Below are positions 59,301-64,000 of a DNA stretch of 64,000 nucleotides, one piece after another; within the stretch, counting starts at the first letter, position 1; every line of letters starts with the position of its first letter. A program made the translations under genes and the position numbers. Source of the stretch: Diphasiastrum complanatum (lineage: Eukaryota; Streptophyta; Lycopodiopsida; Lycopodiales; Lycopodiaceae); assembly GCA_029204225.1 (NCBI GenBank), contig MU831980.1:1-64000 (forward strand). The letters are read 5' to 3'. The notes below the pieces were generated by a model. It made no database searches and was not told the DNA's origin. It worked only from the letters and a program-made list of their open reading frames with translations.

Positions 59301-59730
59301 CACCTATACCATGCCCAACCCATGATGTACTACGCCCTGCAGCTATACCATGCCCTGCCCGTGATGTACTAGGCCCAATATCCATGGTAGGCCCTGCCTG
59401 TCTGCCTGTGAGCCCTCCTGCATGCCTACCTGTAGCTGCTCCTGCTGTCTGTCCCTGTCTAGAACCCTGTGATGCAGTACCGGGCCCGTACATGGTAGAC
59501 AACCTCTGCAGATCCTCATCAGAAATCCTGGGGCAATCAGATATGCCCAATGTCCGCCCATCTGGCCCTCTGACCCGCAGCAAGTGAGCCCTAACCCTGG
59601 TGAGTGATCCCGTGAAGTGACCACCGCAATGCAAGCATCTCCATCTGCGGGTGCCTGAGCCATGGTGTGTGCCCACATCCCCGTCGGTAAGCTCAACCTC
59701 GGCCCAAAGGCCTCGGTCCCGCACTGGCAT
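56319..59730 (-). CDS. hAT transposase, six exons, with two in-frame TAG codons
   Basis: Exons on minus: 58733-59730, 58295-58640, 57791-58197, 57523-57692, 57076-57413 and 56319-56957. All have GT/AG borders and matching phases, giving 966 codons including the final TAG. Exon 1: BED-like finger (WRCLHCGGHFTGSLTRVRAH), a tandem-repeat region and CGQFFYECGIAFAVADTW. Exon 2: DUF659/RNase H core with MSDGWTD, VVTDNASN and the CxxH stretch WTPCAAHCIDLL. Exons 3-4: helical insert (RFAFYFLVLERLVVVKDALR; FHRPIHAVAHMLHPLW). Exon 5: hAT dimerisation domain with WWCIHGRSTGDLRRLAERVL and ACERNWSTWALYHTQKRNRL, including the catalytic Glu. Exon 6: acidic then Arg/Gly-rich tail with AT-hook-like RPRGRPRGS. 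TAG codons at 58990-58992 and 57085-57087 interrupt the frame; otherwise it is intact. It is therefore probably recently inactivated, unless minor splice variants avoid them. Confidence 0.88.
59205..59390 (-). repeat. Minisatellite inside the hAT transposase exon 1
   Basis: Four to five tandem units of 42-45 bp, translated on minus as repeats of GPSTSRAGHGIAAGR type. The plus strand shows the same period as a YWALHLYHALPVM repeat. It lies between the BED finger and the DUF659 core. Confidence 0.85.
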
Positions 59731-60599
59731 CGTATCAACACGACCCTAAACTTGCAAACAACAAATAATCAGGCAAACGTTCAGTAGAAAAAAAAAATAC
59801 ATTGCATTGAACAACATTACCGAGCTCAAATAGAGCTCAAAATACCAGAGCATACATCAGAACGATTCCAGTTCACACATTATATCAAGTGCCAAAGAAG
59901 AACATGAGATTAGGGCGTGGGATAGAATAATTTCTGTATGAGGGATAACAGGCGACTGACGTTAGCATCGGAGTCCGTGCAGGCATAAAGGAGTGCAGTG
60001 TGGGCCTAAACCGCGCCCCTAGCAGATGTTTGCACGATGGTCCACATCTTAACCCTAAAAAGTATGGAATCAGGGCATGAAAATTGAAATTTGTGATACG
60101 AACGTAGACGGGCGGAACGGAGGTCATAGGAGTCTGTGCAAGCATGTGGAAATGCATTCTAGGCTCAGACATCACCTCACTCGGTTTCCAACAAGCCATT
60201 CTGTGGAAATGGCCAAAATACACAAGCATTTGGAATGTGGTGTTCAAATCTCGCTAGGCGTGTCGTGACGGCTGAAACTGATGCTGTAAAAATCACTGTG
60301 GGCGTGAAGAAAGGTGGTCTAGAGCCAGACTACGCTCGATTTGGTTGCCTACAGCTCAATGTCAACAATTGCAAAAAATCAAGCCTACACTTACCAAATA
60401 TCGAAATTTGGTCGTTTCGCTGTCCACGAAACTCAGACCCACCCGGCACCGTGCACACCAACTCCGTATCGTCGAGTAGATGCCTACCAAGTATTCACTT
60501 GCGAAAATTGGACGCCCATGGCTCTCAGAAAAAAAATTTGCCTCCTCCACTACTGGCGCGGTTCTGTGCGCGAGGAGGCCGAAAATCGGGTTTTTTTTT

Positions 60600-60694
60600 T
60601 TTTTTTTTTTTTTGCGATTCTGTCCACGATTCGCTGCAGCGAATCGCGATTCCCGAATCGCGAAGCTGGCGAATCGCGATTCGCTGCAACTATG
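60600..60694. repeat. hAT terminus (5' side of transposase) with subterminal palindromes
   Basis: T tract, then GATTCGCTGCAGCGAATC and GCGAATCGCGATTCGCTG-type words, ending GCAACTATG at 60694. Confidence 0.9.
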
Positions 60695-60702
60695 GTTTAG
60701 AG

Positions 60703-61650
60703 TAACTTGCATGGTCAGATGCCAACATTACATTCTCATAACACACTGGGACCTATTGCAATGTTGCTTCAACCTTTTATACTGATTAATCACAAAATAT
60801 ACACTCCTCATATAACAAAATACAAAAAATAAAATTATTTTATAAGGGCTCGAATCTGATAGGAGAGATTGACCAAAATGACTTTGCAAATTGTACAACC
60901 CAATGGTTCTCATAAGCAATTCAAAAGGACTTTGCTTCATGATGTGACAATTTATTGAAACCACAACTCCAACTTCAGCATTAGAGCATTTTTTGCCAGT
61001 TTAGAATATATTTAAAGGAATGTTTGAGCACAAAAATGTTGTCAATTTTGCATAATTTATGATGAATGCCTTTCCTACTTATCAAGATTTGTAGCACAAA
61101 TTTCCCTCTCGTTAGTAAATTATCATGGGCTTTGTTTCTTGCTAAAGCACTCTAAAATTGTTGCAAAGGATAAGCTTGGAGTTGCACTTCCCTTTGTCTC
61201 CGTCTAAAACCTGCTGGATTCTAGCCTCACTCCATGCACTGACCCAATACAAGGCAGAAGGAAAAGCAAGCAGGTCAAATTTCTTCGAGGTGCAGAAACA
61301 GAGATTGTCCTAATTCAGAATCGACATAAAATTGACCTTGGGTCGGGGCGAATCAAGTCAACTTCTATTTTCAATCCCTAGGGTCGAAATCATTTTTTGA
61401 CGCACCTATTTCAGTTCTTACATCTATTTCAATCCCTTTAACGTTTCTACTGAGATTGCAGCTATTTTGACCCGACACTGGAATCGAACCAGGGCACGAT
61501 GTGTCACTTTCACGACTGATGGAAATTCCTAAAAGAATAACGGTTTTTTGTAATTTATTGCACAAATCAAGATCAGATTTAATCTTATCTAACTCAGATT
61601 GGCTTGTACATATAATATAAGGAGCTGTAGCCCAATGAGCAAAAAGACAC
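60703..61650. other. No gene recognised
   Basis: This is where the missing 5' exons of pectin methylesterase would be expected next. Reading the minus strand I did not find the AENITFENSAP-type exon or any other family motif. Confidence 0.4.
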
Positions 61651-61699
61651 AAGAAGCCAAGTGCGAAAGCATGGGAGTAGTGATCAGTTCTGTTATTGA

Positions 61700-62066
61700 G
61701 TTATTTAGTTTGTAACCTTTGTACTTCTGCATATTCAGTAAGAAACGGCTTCTTTGAATCACTCAAATCTATCATCTCTCTATCGTTCTTGTTCTGTGGT
61801 AACAATCTAATCAGTTCTGCTGCGCTCTTCACGGCTGTCTGAGATGCCTCCTGAAACTCAGTAGCATGGTTGTTTTAGATCGTATGATTATACTTACTCA
61901 CTAAAAAGCAAGATCCTGAAAAAATTTGATTATTGTGGTTGTCTGTCTTAGAATATCGATTCCGTTCCACATTAAATCGAGTTTTGAAGTTACCAATAGC
62001 TTGTAGCATCAGTATTCCAACAATTGGTCTGACAGCAAATTAATCATAGAACACAGCTCCAACAAC
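61700..62066 (+). repeat. Probable LTR end next to a primer-binding site
   Basis: TGGTATCAGGGC at 62067-62078 is two bases or fewer from the usual initiator-tRNA-Met-type site, and the sequence before it ends CTCCAACAAC. The upstream part has a pyrimidine-rich CTCTCTATCGTTCTTGTTCTG stretch typical of LTR transcript starts. The left end and partner LTR were not identified. Confidence 0.45.
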
Positions 62067-62079
62067 TGGTATCAGGGCC

Positions 62080-63049
62080 CTAGGTTTTAAATCACAACAC
62101 TTAGTTAGATCTTGAAACGCGTTTGAAACGGGAGGTCCAGGTTCGAAACGGGAAATTCTTTTAGGTTTTTCTTTTTTTTCAAAAATGTGTTTTTATGGGT
62201 TTTGGGGGTTTAGACATGTCATAGAATGACTAGCACCAAGTAGATACATCCAATTTCATGAGAATGCTCTAGAGAATGCAATTTCAAGAGGAGAAACTGT
62301 GTATGGTCGCTTTCCTCAGTCGATTATTGATATTGTCATGAATAGGTTGCGAGAATCTGTTCATGCCAGCACAAAACTTATGGCCCTTGAGAAATCATGC
62401 TCAAGTGCATTCCGGAAGTATGCAAACACATGACAATCAGCATCTTTAGAGTCTTGTAAGAGAGCAAGAAGTTTAGATCGTGAGGGTTTGCATGCCCATT
62501 GCCACATGGTAGTAGGTACTCAATAACATGTCAACAATAACACTTCTATGCCCAATGCCCATTGCCTAGCCCTTATCTTATAAAGTTTAAACCCTAGCCC
62601 TAATTTGAGCCCTCTCATCTATGGGACCCCATACATAGGTGATCATACTGTATACACTTGTAGAAACTAGATACTGCCATACTCCATACATATTACAAGA
62701 CTGAGTTGAAAGTTCTTAGTTCACAGTGCTAAGTGGCAAGTGCTTCAAAGTTCACACGTAGTGAGTCATGACCAATTACAACTTACCAGTGACCAGAAAG
62801 TTGAAATACAGATTACAATTTACAATCTAAATGAATCATGATTCATCATAACTTACAAGCTATAGTACATAAAAGATAGTCCATAGATGATAGTAGCAAG
62901 AACATTATTGAATACTTCAAAGTTGCTCATGAGTCATGAAACATGCAGAAATTAAAATGCACAAATTGTACAATGTACCGACCATCGACAAATCACAAAT
63001 TACAATTCAAGAGTCAAAAGTTTAATATGTATAACTATTATGCTAGAGC
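62080..63049. other. No gene recognised; GAAACGGG-rich block
   Basis: About 62112-62160 contains GAAACGCGTTTGAAACGGG and TTCGAAACGGG followed by a T tract, a layout like the subterminal ends of the hAT elements here. It may be the left end of the hAT copy whose coding remains follow. The rest is featureless. Confidence 0.4.
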
Positions 63050-63344
63050 CTAGTGTATGCTACTATGATGAGTGTTGAGTACTCTAGCCTCTAGCTGCCC
63101 GCCTCGGAAGCTGCCGTCGTGGAGGCACTGGCATGGCCTCAGGCTCAGGGTCATTCTCCCCATCATGAGGCTCAACCTCACCCTCATGCTCATCCTCACC
63201 CTCACCCTCCGTGGCATATTTCTCCTCTGAGTTAGAGGGACTCTCAGAGGTATCTGAGTCCCCATCTGGATGGCTCAGACCCTCTCCTACCCTCCTGGTT
63301 CTACGTGATGCAACACCTCGAGTGGTAGGCCCTGCGCAGTGCAC
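63050..63344 (-). pseudogene. Acidic C-terminal tail-like frame, probably from a hAT transposase
   Basis: The minus-strand frame 63344-63084 is Glu/Asp-rich (SESPSNSEEKYATEGEGEDE, EVEPHDGENDPEPEAM) and ends in a basic RRQLPRRAARG. This resembles the acidic/basic tail of the transposase at 56319-56957 in composition, not in sequence. It runs opposite to the hAT coding sequence that begins some 20 bases away. Confidence 0.4.
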
Positions 63345-63364
63345 ACAACTGTTGCCTCCACGTG

Positions 63365-64000
63365 GTTTGGTCCACAGGTTGGAGCCTATCAGGCGCTTGT
63401 GGCAGTGGCAATGGGATAAGTTTCATCGGCCCATTCACAGTGTGGCCCACATACTGCATCCGCTGTTTCAGAGCGAGAGACAATATGACGATGCAGAGCT
63501 GCGTGCGGAATGGTTCGCATACATCCGCCTCCTCAGCAGCGACACTGGGTTACAGGTAAACTCTTGATCTATCGTACGTTGTCGTTTGTTCAATTTCCCT
63601 GCGCGGGCTCAAGTGTACTCAAGCATATCGTTGCTCAACTGCAGGCACTCTTTGGGGCTGTTTGGCGAGGACCTTGCACGTGTCCGAGAGAACAGGCTCT
63701 TGCCTGTATCATGGTGGGAGAGCTACGGCGCCGGGCAGCCAGACCTGAGGACGTTCGCGCTCCGAGTCCTTTCACAGGTATGTTGTCTGATCTCATTCAT
63801 CCAACCAGTTTTCGCATTTTCTCTACAAGGTCGGTACTCACTCGAGTTGTTGCCAATTAATGCAGGACTGTTCTGCTTGCGTGTGCGAGCGGAACTGGTC
63901 AGCGTTCAGCCTTGTTCACACGAACAGGAGGAACCGTCTGAGGACGGAGCGGTGCAATGACATGGTGTACTGCAACACCAACACCAAAGTGGTTCGACGC
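63365..64000 (+). pseudogene. hAT transposase C-terminal region, partial at window end
   Basis: Three exon-like blocks: up to 63555 (WDKFHRPIHSVAHILHPLFQ, ERQYDDAELRAEWFAYI), 63645-63777 (EDLARVRENRLLPVSWWESY, PDLRTFALRVLSQ) and from 63866 (DCSACVCERNWSAFSLVHTN, RRNRLRTERCNDMVYCNTNT). These correspond to exons 4-5 of the transposase at 56319-59730 but are clearly diverged, so this is a different subfamily. Introns have GTAAAC and GTATGT donors. The simplest splice between blocks 1 and 2 is off by one base, so the gene may be broken. The catalytic Glu context (CERNWS) is kept. No BED or DUF659 part is visible upstream. The sequence continues past the window. Confidence 0.8.

Noticed and set aside
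59016-59587. Plus-strand frames with YWALHLYHALPVM-type repeats
   Set aside because: Antisense of the minisatellite in transposase exon 1; no independent coding sign.
61480-61490. tRNA B-box-like GGTTCGATTCC on the minus strand
   Set aside because: No A box at the right distance and no cloverleaf could be drawn by eye; a SINE is possible but unsupported.

Overview
This is nuclear DNA of a land plant, very probably a seed plant. It carries a spliced ASR (ABA/stress/ripening) gene, a spliced pectin methylesterase gene, plant-type Ty1/copia and Ty3/gypsy retrotransposons, hAT transposons with 8-bp target duplications, a LINE and long (GA)n tracts. I cannot name the species. Most of the 64 kb is transposable-element material in several nested layers. 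I recognise only two host genes, and they converge: ASR on + (40850-41386) and pectin methylesterase on - (exons between 46262 and 55299).

Layout. 1-5.1 kb: the end of a hAT transposon, a gypsy integrase relic, a 530-bp-period duplication with primer-binding-site-like motifs, and a hAT transposase relic whose N-terminal half is inverted. 5.9-12 kb: a copia relic split by a gypsy element (6503-11141, TSD GACAT, 374-bp LTRs) that has lost RT, RNase H and integrase. 12-15.9 kb: mostly unassigned sequence, with a decayed reading frame on - that looks like an amino-methyltransferase. 16-22.2 kb: a copia relic split by a second copia element (17997-22094, TSD TAATC). 22.5-28.5 kb: gypsy remains, a 222-bp (GA)n tract and a chimaeric copia sequence with a long, nearly open pol frame and a 3' LTR. 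28.6-33.4 kb: a complete LTR element (TSD AGATT) with no recognisable RT or integrase, encoding instead a protein with an internally duplicated module. 33.9-40.5 kb: a large inverted repeat whose arms end in (CT)n/(GA)n tracts, enclosing two copia fragments that share one LTR. The right arm ends about 400 bp upstream of ASR. 42.4-45.6 kb: more copia remains and an LTR.

46.3-60.7 kb: the pectin methylesterase gene. Exons 3-6 (PME31-type numbering) are open, have canonical splice sites and keep the catalytic residues. Its penultimate intron is about 8 kb and holds a LINE, a second LINE relic and two small palindromic elements. Upstream of exon 3 lies a complete 5224-bp hAT element (TSD GTTTAGAG), for which I could build a six-exon transposase model interrupted only by two TAG codons. 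I did not find the first two pectin methylesterase exons. 61.6-64 kb: a putative LTR with primer-binding site and parts of another hAT transposase running off the window.

The elements give a relative insertion order: the gypsy and copia insertions at 6503 and 17997 are younger than the copia copies they split, and the 4.8-kb element at 28602 is younger than its flanks. All boundaries were read by eye. No alignments or searches were run.
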